6,314 nucleotides of DNA from an uncultured Gallionellaceae bacterium (GTDB lineage Bacteria; Pseudomonadota; Gammaproteobacteria; Burkholderiales; Sulfuricellaceae), in contig CALMWM010000185.1 of the NCBI GenBank assembly GCA_937873435.1, positions 1 to 6,314 of the forward strand, written 5' to 3'. Positions 1 through 6,299 of this stretch are shown piece after piece (positions within the stretch are counted from its first letter, which is position 1; every line of letters begins with the position of its first letter). Below the pieces are notes generated by a model. That model saw only the letters and a list, made by a program, of their open reading frames with translations, did no database searches and had not been told where the DNA came from. Position numbers and translations under genes: made by a program.

Positions 1-371
1 GCGAGTTCAACGATCTCCGGCGTCAAGCCGTAACCGTATTCGAAACGGTTGGGAACGATATAGTCCACCTCGGCGCCGAACCCGCGCAAGGCGCGTACCG
101 CCACGGCGCAGGCGGTGGCGCCGTCGGAGTCGTAATCGGCGACGATCAGCAGGCGCTTGCCGGCGGCGATCGCATCGGCCAGACGGTGCGCCATGTCCTG
201 GATGTTTTTTAACTCATGGAACGGCAGCAGCCCGGCCAGTTGGTATTCGAGCTGGTTAGTCGACTGAATCCCGCGTGCCGCGTATATTCGCGCCAGTACC
301 GGCGGCAAGCCAGCGCCGGTCAGCGCCTGATAAAATTGCGCTGGGTAGCTGCGGGGTCGAATTCGGGGCAT
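1..371 (-). CDS. recJ: Single-stranded-DNA-specific exonuclease RecJ, N-terminal part (runs off the left edge)
   Basis: RecJ is a DHH-superfamily, metal-dependent 5'-to-3' exonuclease on single-stranded DNA that acts in the cytoplasm in recombinational (RecF) and mismatch repair. Translating leftward from the ATG at 371-369 gives 123 complete codons without a stop. The N-terminal helix reads GLPPVLARIYAARGI (residues 21-35), as in RecJ homologues. Catalytic motif I is DYDSDGATA (residues 79-87), with the aspartates that bind metal. The next conserved block is VPNRFEYGYGL (106-116). The DHH motif and the rest of the enzyme lie beyond the edge. The start is tightly constrained: an in-frame TGA at 395-393 lies seven sense codons upstream, with no ATG, GTG or TTG between. 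No clear Shine-Dalgarno precedes it, so translation is probably coupled to the upstream gene, which it overlaps by 52 bp. Motif I has Ser where Ala is usual (DYDADG), a mild change. Confidence 0.93.
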   Translation of the reverse strand, partial: MPRIRPRSYPAQFYQALTGAGLPPVLARIYAARGIQSTNQLEYQLAGLLPFHELKNIQDMAHRLADAIAAGKRLLIVADYDSDGATACAVAVRALRGFGAEVDYIVPNRFEYGYGLTPEIVEL

Positions 372-874
372 GACTCGGGTTCGGCTTCGGTTTCAAGATA
401 GGCCAGCGCAATCATCGCATTGTTGTCGCGCAAGCGGCGCGACAACAGGCGGGCGATATTGCGGTAAAGCTTGGCGCTGGTGGACGGGGTTTTCCAGAAG
501 TCGCTTTCGCCGAGCCGCAGCAGCAGGCATTTGCTTAGCGATCTGACCGAGGCGGAGCGGACGTCGTTGTCCACCAGCGCCATTTCCCCGAAACAGGTGC
601 CTGCGCCGAGGTTACGCAAGATTTTTTCCCCGCCGACCGCGAGTTTTTTGCGGATTTCCACTTCGCCGTCGATGATGATGTACATGAAGGTCCCGCTGCT
701 GCCTTCGCTGAGGATGGTTTCATTGGGATTGAATACGCATTTTTCAGTGCTGCCGAGCAGATCGATCAGCTCCGCCTGCGAAAAACCCGAAAAAACCTCG
801 ACGGTATCCAGCAAGCGCAGGATGAGGCGCTCAAGATCGAAAGTACTCAAGGTGGATTTGACCCATCCGGCCAT
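320..874 (-). CDS. Stand-alone cyclic-nucleotide-binding (Crp-like effector domain) protein
   Basis: This 184-residue cytoplasmic protein consists almost wholly of one cNMP-binding beta-roll. The domain spans about residues 23-140. It has the glycine-rich turn IIIDGEVEIRKK (66-77) and a canonical phosphate-binding cassette, FGEMALVDNDVRSASV (95-110). Glu97 and Arg106 are at the positions that contact the ribose and cyclic phosphate in CAP and PKA, so nucleotide binding is likely. A helix rich in Arg and Leu (about 135-160) follows, like the CAP dimerisation helix or hinge. No helix-turn-helix or other output domain follows, so it should act by protein contact rather than as a classical transcription factor. 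It starts 46 bp after the RpfE-type gene, with GGAG seven bases before ATG. Its last 17 residues are read from DNA that also encodes the start of RecJ. The ligand (cAMP, cGMP or another) and the partner cannot be told from sequence. Confidence 0.88.
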   Translation of the reverse strand: MAGWVKSTLSTFDLERLILRLLDTVEVFSGFSQAELIDLLGSTEKCVFNPNETILSEGSSGTFMYIIIDGEVEIRKKLAVGGEKILRNLGAGTCFGEMALVDNDVRSASVRSLSKCLLLRLGESDFWKTPSTSAKLYRNIARLLSRRLRDNNAMIALAYLETEAEPESCPEFDPAATQRNFIRR

Positions 875-881
875 GGTTTTT

Positions 882-885
882 CTCC
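882..885 (-). promoter_or_regulatory. Shine-Dalgarno site of the cyclic-nucleotide-binding gene
   Basis: On the minus strand the sequence reads TGGAGAAAAACC followed by ATG at 874. GGAG sits seven bases before the start codon, which is good spacing. It supports this ATG and independent translation after the RpfE-type gene, whose stop is at 923-921. Confidence 0.65.
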
Positions 886-920
886 AGTAATTTCAAGGGT
901 TATTGCAGTATTCTTGGCAG

Positions 921-1934
921 TCAGGCAAACAATTCAGTCAACGACTTGCCGCGCCGCCAGATTTTCCACAGGTCGCTACGCGCCAGCGTCACTTCGATGC
1001 CGGCGGATTCGCCCGGCGCAACCAGGGTAAGCCGCTTGATTTTTCCCTGGCGCAGCGCTTTGACCGCCGGGGACAGCCATTCCGCATCCAGGCGTTCGAG
1101 AGCTTTACGCCATTCATCTCCCCGCCACATAGTATCGCGCAAGTGCTCTGTGACGAACAAGGACGACTCGTTGATTTTACCCTCATTTTCCGGCAGTGCA
1201 GGCGGCAAGGCGGCGCCGGGTATCCCGGCGGCGATGGCAAGGCCGCGCGCCAGCGGATCGTCGGCATAGATCCGGCTGCAAGGCGCAGACAGGCTGGCCG
1301 GAAGGGTTCCCCCTCCCCACAGCCAGATGCTGTTGAGCGGCAACAGGCCTGCTGTCTCGCGCGCAGCATTGAGCGGATGTTGATGCAGCAGCATTTGCGT
1401 TTCGTTCAGCAGTTTGCGCCAGCGCGCACCCTCTTCACCGGAGGGAAGAAATTGCTGGATATTGCGGCCATTCGCCGCTGCCAGGCTATGGGTGTGCAGC
1501 TTGGGCGTGTCGGGCAGTTGTAGATACCAGCGCTGTGGGTGGGGGGCGCTGAATTGCAATCCGTCGGGCGAGAAATGGCGGTTCAGGGTGTCGATGAATT
1601 CCGCCGCCTCCGCTTCCGAGGGCGCGTTATCGCCGGCTGGCAGCAGTATCAGTTGGTTGCGCATTAGTCGGATCGTCACCGGATCGGCGCGCAGCCAATA
1701 GCTGTCGCCGGGTACCCCACCATCGCCGAGCAGGGCCAAAGGCGCGACCGGATTGTCTTGCTGGCGTGCCACGTCGAATGCCGCGCACAGCCAGTCATCC
1801 GTTTCGTTTCCGGCCGTTCTGGCGACCAGACCGTATTTCAGCAGCGCCGCCAGCCCCTCTGGCAACGCTTGGCGGAGCGGCGCACTCGGGATGGCGGAAG
1901 GTAGCAGATTGGCAACAAGCAGGCGGCATTGCAT
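921..1934 (-). CDS. rpfE: RpfE-type regulatory/hypothetical protein (COG4255-like)
   Basis: This 337-residue soluble protein has no signal peptide or membrane segment. I recognise it as the RpfE-type family, which in Xanthomonas lies in the rpf cluster next to recJ. The family is often labelled a phosphoglycerate-mutase-like protein, and its biochemical role is not established. Family blocks visible in order are WLCAAFDVARQ (48-58), the GDGGVPGDSYWLRADPV region (70-86), HPQRWYLQL (132-140), an ASP-free LLHQHPLNAAR helix (182-192), and the hallmark NSIWLWGGG (201-209). The C terminus closes with a basic WKIWRRGKSL segment. The length fits the family. The ATG at 1934 is the first after an in-frame stop upstream. 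No good Shine-Dalgarno is visible (CTCCCC lies just before ATG), so initiation may be weak. It is first in the leftward set with the cNMP-binding protein and recJ, and the recJ linkage strengthens the assignment. Enzymatic activity should not be assumed. Confidence 0.82.
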   Translation of the reverse strand: MQCRLLVANLLPSAIPSAPLRQALPEGLAALLKYGLVARTAGNETDDWLCAAFDVARQQDNPVAPLALLGDGGVPGDSYWLRADPVTIRLMRNQLILLPAGDNAPSEAEAAEFIDTLNRHFSPDGLQFSAPHPQRWYLQLPDTPKLHTHSLAAANGRNIQQFLPSGEEGARWRKLLNETQMLLHQHPLNAARETAGLLPLNSIWLWGGGTLPASLSAPCSRIYADDPLARGLAIAAGIPGAALPPALPENEGKINESSLFVTEHLRDTMWRGDEWRKALERLDAEWLSPAVKALRQGKIKRLTLVAPGESAGIEVTLARSDLWKIWRRGKSLTELFA

Positions 1935-1975
1935 GGGGAGTTTGGGCGGAATGACTGGAATGTTGTGATATAGCC

Positions 1976-2004
1976 TTTATTATGGCCGAATAGCTGTCTA
2001 TACT
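1976..2004 (+). promoter_or_regulatory. Predicted sigma70-type promoter of the sensor kinase gene
   Basis: TATACT at 1999-2004 matches five of six -10 positions. With a 17-bp spacer the -35 is TTTATT (1976-1981), only three of six, so the promoter would be weak or activator-dependent. Transcription would start near 2011, giving a leader of about 60 nt. Confidence 0.35.
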
Positions 2005-2007
2005 CAA
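1979..2007 (-). promoter_or_regulatory. Predicted sigma70-type promoter of the rpfE-cNMP-recJ set
   Basis: Reading leftward, TTGAGT (2007-2002; four of six matches to TTGACA) and CATAAT (1984-1979; five of six to TATAAT) are separated by exactly 17 bp. The start site would fall near 1972, leaving a leader of about 38 nt before ATG at 1934. It is the best minus-strand match I found in the intergenic region. It overlaps the opposing promoter on the plus strand. Confidence 0.5.
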
Positions 2008-2054
2008 AGCCGACTTAATTTGTTGGTTATTGTTGGGGCACGGTTGAATCGGCT

Positions 2055-2059
2055 AAGGG
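2055..2059 (+). promoter_or_regulatory. Probable Shine-Dalgarno of the sensor kinase
   Basis: AAGGG lies ten bases before the ATG at 2070. The spacing is slightly long, but this is the only purine-rich match just upstream. It supports the 2070 start, which also gives a basic N-terminal stretch directly before the first membrane helix. Confidence 0.4.
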
Positions 2060-2069
2060 TGTTCCGAAA

Positions 2070-5000
2070 ATGCGCAATAAAAACCACGAAATAACCAGAA
2101 AAACCTTGCTGAGGATGTTGGGGCGTTCTCGCCTCGCGTGGATGGTGTTCCTTGCCGGCATGGCGCTGACAGCCATGGCCTGGTACTCCGTTTCAGCGTG
2201 GGAGGAGGGTAATGCGCGCCAGGAATTCAATTTCCATGCCAAGGACACCATCGATGCCGTGCAGCAGCGCCTGGAAATTTACGGTGACATTCTGTATGGC
2301 GCGCGCGGTTTTTTTGCCGCTTCCAATGAGGTCACTCGCGATGAATGGCGGCGCTATACTGCCGCAACCGGCCTGGACGGACATCATCCCGGCGTGCAGA
2401 CATTTGCCTTTATCCGTTATGTCGTTCCGCGTGAGAAGGCGCATTTCGAGAAAAGGGTACGTGACGACGTCAGCACGAATATCGTCGGTTATCCCAAGTT
2501 TGCAATTTTTCCGCCAGGCAAGCGTGACGATTATTTCCCCATTGAGTTCATAGAGCCCGAAAACATTTATCTGGATCTGCTCGGTATGGACCGCGGCGCT
2601 GAGGCGGACACCCGCAAGACCTTGGAACGCGCCCGCGACAGTGGCCAACTGGCGGCCAGCGGACTTTTGCAGAGTGCAGTCGAGAAGCTCGGGCCGTCGC
2701 GGTATTTCCTGATAGTGCTGCCGCTTTACCGTAATGGCGACAACCCTTCCTCGGTGGCGGCTCGTCGTGCCACGCTGTTCGGTTTCGTCGCCGCCCGTAT
2801 CGAGTTGGCGGAGCTGCTCAAATCGGTTGTCAGTGCCGGAGAGCAGGAGAAGCTTTTCTTCGAGCTTTACGATGGCGGCAGTTCCTCGGAAAAAACCTTG
2901 GGAATGACGCAGGAAAACCTGCTCTATGCGATGGATGACGGCCATGCCCTGCGCGCGCCGACCGTTACGGCCGAGCGCTTCGTTCTTCAAACAGGAATCG
3001 ACGTGGCGGGCCGCAATTGGGTGTTTTTTTTCGGTAACCGCCCGGGTTTTTCGGGATTGGGTGCTTATCTGCCTGCGGTAGTGTTGCTGGGAGGGGTAGT
3101 GATCAGTGCGCTGATGTTTGCGCTGGTACTGATGCTGGTCACCCAGCGCCAGCGGGTGATGGCTGAAGTGGTCAGGCATAAGTCACTGTTTTCCCAAGTG
3201 CTGGATGCGTTGCCAGTGAATATTTTTCTCAAAGACAAGGATTTCCGTTTTGTGCTGATAAACGAGGAGTCTGCGCGGACCTTGGGCATAAGCAAGGAAG
3301 CCGCGGTCGGCAAAACCAATTTCGACGTGTTTCCCCACGATGTCGCCGCATCATTGCGCGAATATGACGAATACGTGTTCGCGGTGGAGCAGTTGGTGAT
3401 GCGCGAGGAACGCGTGGTTCGCGACGGGCAGGAAAAATTCCTGCTCGCGGGCAAGAAGATCATCCGCTTGCCAGACAGCAGTACCCCCATGCTGCTGGGC
3501 TTTTCCTTCGATATTAGCGACCGGAAAAAAGCCGAGCGCGAACTGGAACAACAGCAGCACTTTGTTCGCCAAGTGATCGACAATTTACCCAGCGTGATCT
3601 TCGTCAAGGACGAGAAAGGCAATTTCCTGCTGATCAATCAGCCCGGCGCTGCCTTCTGGGGAATGACGCCCGAGCAGGTTGTCGGTCGTAATCAGGCGGA
3701 AATCCTTCCGCATGGCCGGGAGGTTGATTTCGTTTCGTATCTTGATCGCCTGGTTTTGGACGAACGCAAGAGTTTTGAAATGGAGGAATCGTTCCCTCTG
3801 CAGAATGGCGAAGTTTTGTGGTTGTCAATGAGTAAACGACCGTTGCCGCAAGCAGACGGCAAGGTGCATTTGCTCGGCATCGCGGCCGATATTACCGAGC
3901 GCAAACGTGCGGAAAATATGGAACAACAGTTCGGGCGCTTGCTGCAAAGTTCGCTCAACGAAATCTACCAGTTCGACGCCGGTTCTTTGCTTTTTCTTCA
4001 AACCAGCGAAGGCGCACGGGTAAATTTGGGTTACTCGGCAGACGAACTGAGCAGGATGACGCCGCTGGACATCAAACCGTTGCTCACCACGGAGCGTTTA
4101 GAACGGCTGATTGCGCCGCTGCGAAACGGGGAACAAGACGCTCTTCTTTTCGAGACTATTCATTTACGTAAAGATGGCACGACTTATCCTGTGGAAGTGC
4201 GCCTACAGTACATGGATGCGAATCCCCCGGTGTTCCTCGCCATCATCCTGGATATCAGTGTGCGCAAACGGGTGGAGCAGGCACTGGGCGAAAGCGAGGA
4301 GCGGCTGCGGGCGATACTCGACAACACCACCTCGGTGGTGTTTCTCAAGGATATGGCGGGGCGTTATCTGCTGGTAAACAACGAGTACTTAAAACAGCTG
4401 AATAAATTTTCGCGGGAACAAATCATCGGTAAAACCGACTACGATATTTTTGACGAGGAACTGGCCGAAACCTTGCGCGCCAACGATCAAGAAGTTCTGC
4501 GTGCGGGGCGACCGCTGGAGTTCGTGGAAACGGTTCCCGGCGAAAGCGGGGAACGCACTTACATTGCCGTCAAGTTCGTGTTGCGCGACTCCGCCGGAGA
4601 GCCTTACGCCGTGGCCGGCATTTCCACCGACATCACCGACCGCCTGCGCCTCGAAGAAGAAGCCGCACACGCTCGCGCCAATGAATTGAGCCGTTCTCTG
4701 GCCGACGCGGTGGGCGAGGGCTTGATCGGTGTGGATTTGTCGCACCGAATCGTCTTTGCCAACCCCAAGGCCCAGAAAATTCTGGATATACCGGAAACGG
4801 AAATGCAGGGCAGGAAACTGGATGAAGTCGTTCTGGCACTGACTGCGGATGGCAACGCGCTTGCCGATGGCACCAGCCCGGCGTGGGAAATGATCAGCAC
4901 TGGGCGAACTTTCCAGACCGACGACTGGTCGTTCCGTCGCAGCGATGGCACTCGCTTCCCGGTCAGTCTGGTGATCGCCCCCATCAGTGTTACCGACAAA

Positions 5001-6146
5001 ATTTCGGGAGCAGTCCTGTCGTTTCAGGACATCACCCAGCGCAAGCAGGCGGAAATCGCGCTCAAGGAAACCGAGCGGCGCCAGGCCGCCCTGCTCGACA
5101 ATATTCCCGAATTGGCTTGGCTGAAGGATAGTGAAAGCCGTTATATTGCAATGAATTGGCCGTGCGCTCGGGCCGGTGGCGTGACCCCCGAAGAGGGGAT
5201 CGGAAAAACCGACTTCGATTTGTGGCCGGCCGAGATCGCTGAGCTGTACCGCCGCGACGATCGCGAGGTAATGGTCAGTCGCGTGCATAAAAGGGTGGAA
5301 GAACCGCTGACGAGCAAAGACGGCAAGACCATCTGGATCGAAACCATCAAATCGCCGATCATCGATGGGCGGGGGCAAGTGGTCGGCACGGTCGGCACGG
5401 CGCGCGACATATCGGCGCGGCGCGCTTCGGAGGCGGCGCTGACGCACCACATGGTGGAATTGGCGCGGGTGAATGCCGAACTGGACGAATTTACCCATGT
5501 CGCCAGTCACGACCTGCAGGAGCCGGTGCGCAAACTGATTGCTTTCAGCGACTGGCTGCGCAAGGACCTGGGCGATGGCTTGCCGCCGCGCGCGGAGCAG
5601 GATCTGGGCTTCATCGTCGACGCGGCGCAACGGATGCAGCGCCTGGTCGGGGATTTGCTGGCGCTGTCGCGCACCGGCAAGGTTTCCATGGTGCGCGAGA
5701 AAGTGGCGCTCGACGACGCCGTCAACCGGGCGCTGGAGGTGCTCGAATGGAAGGTCGCGGAAAACAATGCAATCATCAGCCGCGTGCCGCTGCCGTCGGT
5801 ATGGGGCGATCTGACGTTGCTCTCCCAGCTTTACCAGAACCTGATCGGTAACGCGCTGAAATTCATCGCCGCCCCGCGTCCGGAAATTTCCCTGACGGTG
5901 GAACAGCTCGATGGCGAGTGGGTGTTCGGCGTGCGCGATAACGGCATCGGCATGGATCCGAAATATGCCGATCAGATTTTCCAGCCGTTCAAACGCTTGC
6001 ATGGGCGGGGGCAATTCGATGGCTCGGGTATCGGTCTGTCGATTTGCCGCAAGGTGGTGGAGCGGCACCATGGGCGCATCTGGGTGGAATCGGAAGAAGG
6101 CCGGGGTGCCCATTTCAAGTTCACGTTGGGGAAAATGGTTGAGTAG
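2070..6146 (+). CDS. Membrane sensor histidine kinase: CHASE, six PAS domains, HisKA, HATPase
   Basis: This 1358-residue inner-membrane kinase should sense an extracytoplasmic signal and phosphorylate an unseen response regulator. A basic N terminus leads to TM1 (about 22-43). A periplasmic CHASE domain follows (about 74-300; ARGFFAASNEVTRDEWRRY at 78-96, GVQTFAFIRYV at 108-118), then TM2 (about 331-357). Six PAS domains follow: about 370-488, 497-612, 619-734, 742-858, 873-993 and 1002-1117. Each ends in a DI(S/T)xR-type segment and a short charged helix linker. The dimerisation domain carries the H-box FTHVASHDLQEPVRKL, with phospho-acceptor His1147 (codon 5508-5510). The ATPase domain has the N-box QNLIGNALKF (Asn1261), G1 DNGIGM (1290-1295), F-box IFQPFKRLH (1303-1311) and G2 GSGIGLSI (1318-1325). 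All catalytic motifs are intact, so it should be active. There is no receiver, HPt or output domain. It is divergent from the rpfE set. CHASE ligands in bacteria are mostly unknown, and no heme or flavin site is obvious in the PAS units. Confidence 0.95.
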   Translation: MRNKNHEITRKTLLRMLGRSRLAWMVFLAGMALTAMAWYSVSAWEEGNARQEFNFHAKDTIDAVQQRLEIYGDILYGARGFFAASNEVTRDEWRRYTAATGLDGHHPGVQTFAFIRYVVPREKAHFEKRVRDDVSTNIVGYPKFAIFPPGKRDDYFPIEFIEPENIYLDLLGMDRGAEADTRKTLERARDSGQLAASGLLQSAVEKLGPSRYFLIVLPLYRNGDNPSSVAARRATLFGFVAARIELAELLKSVVSAGEQEKLFFELYDGGSSSEKTLGMTQENLLYAMDDGHALRAPTVTAERFVLQTGIDVAGRNWVFFFGNRPGFSGLGAYLPAVVLLGGVVISALMFALVLMLVTQRQRVMAEVVRHKSLFSQVLDALPVNIFLKDKDFRFVLINEESARTLGISKEAAVGKTNFDVFPHDVAASLREYDEYVFAVEQLVMREERVVRDGQEKFLLAGKKIIRLPDSSTPMLLGFSFDISDRKKAERELEQQQHFVRQVIDNLPSVIFVKDEKGNFLLINQPGAAFWGMTPEQVVGRNQAEILPHGREVDFVSYLDRLVLDERKSFEMEESFPLQNGEVLWLSMSKRPLPQADGKVHLLGIAADITERKRAENMEQQFGRLLQSSLNEIYQFDAGSLLFLQTSEGARVNLGYSADELSRMTPLDIKPLLTTERLERLIAPLRNGEQDALLFETIHLRKDGTTYPVEVRLQYMDANPPVFLAIILDISVRKRVEQALGESEERLRAILDNTTSVVFLKDMAGRYLLVNNEYLKQLNKFSREQIIGKTDYDIFDEELAETLRANDQEVLRAGRPLEFVETVPGESGERTYIAVKFVLRDSAGEPYAVAGISTDITDRLRLEEEAAHARANELSRSLADAVGEGLIGVDLSHRIVFANPKAQKILDIPETEMQGRKLDEVVLALTADGNALADGTSPAWEMISTGRTFQTDDWSFRRSDGTRFPVSLVIAPISVTDKISGAVLSFQDITQRKQAEIALKETERRQAALLDNIPELAWLKDSESRYIAMNWPCARAGGVTPEEGIGKTDFDLWPAEIAELYRRDDREVMVSRVHKRVEEPLTSKDGKTIWIETIKSPIIDGRGQVVGTVGTARDISARRASEAALTHHMVELARVNAELDEFTHVASHDLQEPVRKLIAFSDWLRKDLGDGLPPRAEQDLGFIVDAAQRMQRLVGDLLALSRTGKVSMVREKVALDDAVNRALEVLEWKVAENNAIISRVPLPSVWGDLTLLSQLYQNLIGNALKFIAAPRPEISLTVEQLDGEWVFGVRDNGIGMDPKYADQIFQPFKRLHGRGQFDGSGIGLSICRKVVERHHGRIWVESEEGRGAHFKFTLGKMVE

Positions 6147-6149
6147 GAG
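6145..6149 (+). promoter_or_regulatory. Shine-Dalgarno-like site overlapping the kinase stop codon
   Basis: TAGGAG begins with the kinase TAG stop (6144-6146), and AGGAG lies nine bases before the ATG at 6159. This arrangement would suit translational coupling of the small downstream frame. It may also be chance. Confidence 0.35.
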
Positions 6150-6158
6150 CCAGCCTGG

Positions 6159-6299
6159 ATGAAGTCAATGCTCTCCAACATTCTCTCTCCCGGCGGAGAG
6201 TGGATTGGAGAGTGGATTGGAGAGTGGATTGGCGAAACACAACAAGCACCAGGTATTACCAAAGGAGGCTTGGGCTTCGTGCCTCGGCCCAGCCTGTAA
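6159..6299 (+). CDS. Possible small protein of 46 residues with three GEWI-type repeats
   Basis: An open frame starts 12 bp after the kinase stop and ends with TAA at 6297-6299. Its product begins MKSMLSNILSPG, continues with three tandem copies of the four-residue unit GEWI (residues 13-24), then GETQQAPGITKGG, and ends GFVPRPSL. The repeat arises because the 12-bp DNA repeat is a multiple of three. A Shine-Dalgarno-like AGGAG lies nine bases upstream, overlapping the kinase stop. I do not recognise a family. Against it being a gene: its DNA is mostly tandem repeat and inverted repeats, and its last codons lie in the terminator stem, so it may be only a fortuitous frame through non-coding repeat sequence. 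If translated, it would be co-expressed with the kinase. Confidence 0.25.
   Translation: MKSMLSNILSPGGEWIGEWIGEWIGETQQAPGITKGGLGFVPRPSL
6171..6212 (+). other. Nested inverted repeat (two-stem hairpin) behind the kinase gene
   Basis: An inner perfect six-base stem, CTCTCC (6185-6190) with GGAGAG (6195-6200), closes a CGGC loop. An outer eight-base stem, CTCTCCAA (6171-6178) with TTGGAGAG (6205-6212), encloses it across an internal loop. The outer left arm can equally pair with the next repeat copy, TTGGAGAG at 6217-6224. No U-tract follows, so it is not itself an intrinsic terminator. It may stabilise the 3' end or be a degenerate palindromic repeat. Confidence 0.55.
6195..6232. repeat. Perfect 12-bp tandem repeat, three copies plus two bases
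   Basis: GGAGAGTGGATT occurs three times without mismatch (6195-6206, 6207-6218, 6219-6230), followed by GG of a fourth copy. It lies between the kinase stop and the terminator. Identical copies suggest recent slippage expansion. Its first six bases also serve as the right arm of a hairpin. Confidence 0.97.

Noticed and set aside
471..890. A 139-codon plus-strand frame
   Set aside because: It is antisense to the cNMP-binding protein, whose phosphate-binding cassette is unmistakable. The product is Ser/Arg-rich without a domain.
903..1523. A 206-codon plus-strand frame
   Set aside because: It is antisense to the RpfE-type gene, whose family motifs (NSIWLWGGG, YWLRADPV) are read on the minus strand.
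2031..2053. A sigma54-type promoter suggested by TTGGGGCACGG upstream of the kinase
   Set aside because: The required GG and GC elements are not 10 bp apart (two bases after the expected position there is TC), so the pattern fails the strict spacing rule.
2193..3179. A 328-codon minus-strand open frame opposite the CHASE region
   Set aside because: It is antisense to a clear CHASE domain. The product has low-complexity, Arg/Gln-rich composition and no family resemblance.
4389..6113. A 574-codon open frame on the minus strand opposite the kinase
   Set aside because: It mirrors the PAS, HisKA and HATPase coding sequence, whose motifs and codon pattern are clearly right on the plus strand. Its product is rich in Arg, Gln and His with no recognisable domain, typical of an antisense shadow in GC-rich DNA.
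6263..6299. AAAGGAGG followed by GTG at 6279 as the start of a gene
   Set aside because: The Shine-Dalgarno match is strong, but the GTG frame ends after six codons at TAA 6297-6299 and lies in the terminator stem. It is also in the same frame as the 46-codon ORF, so it adds nothing.
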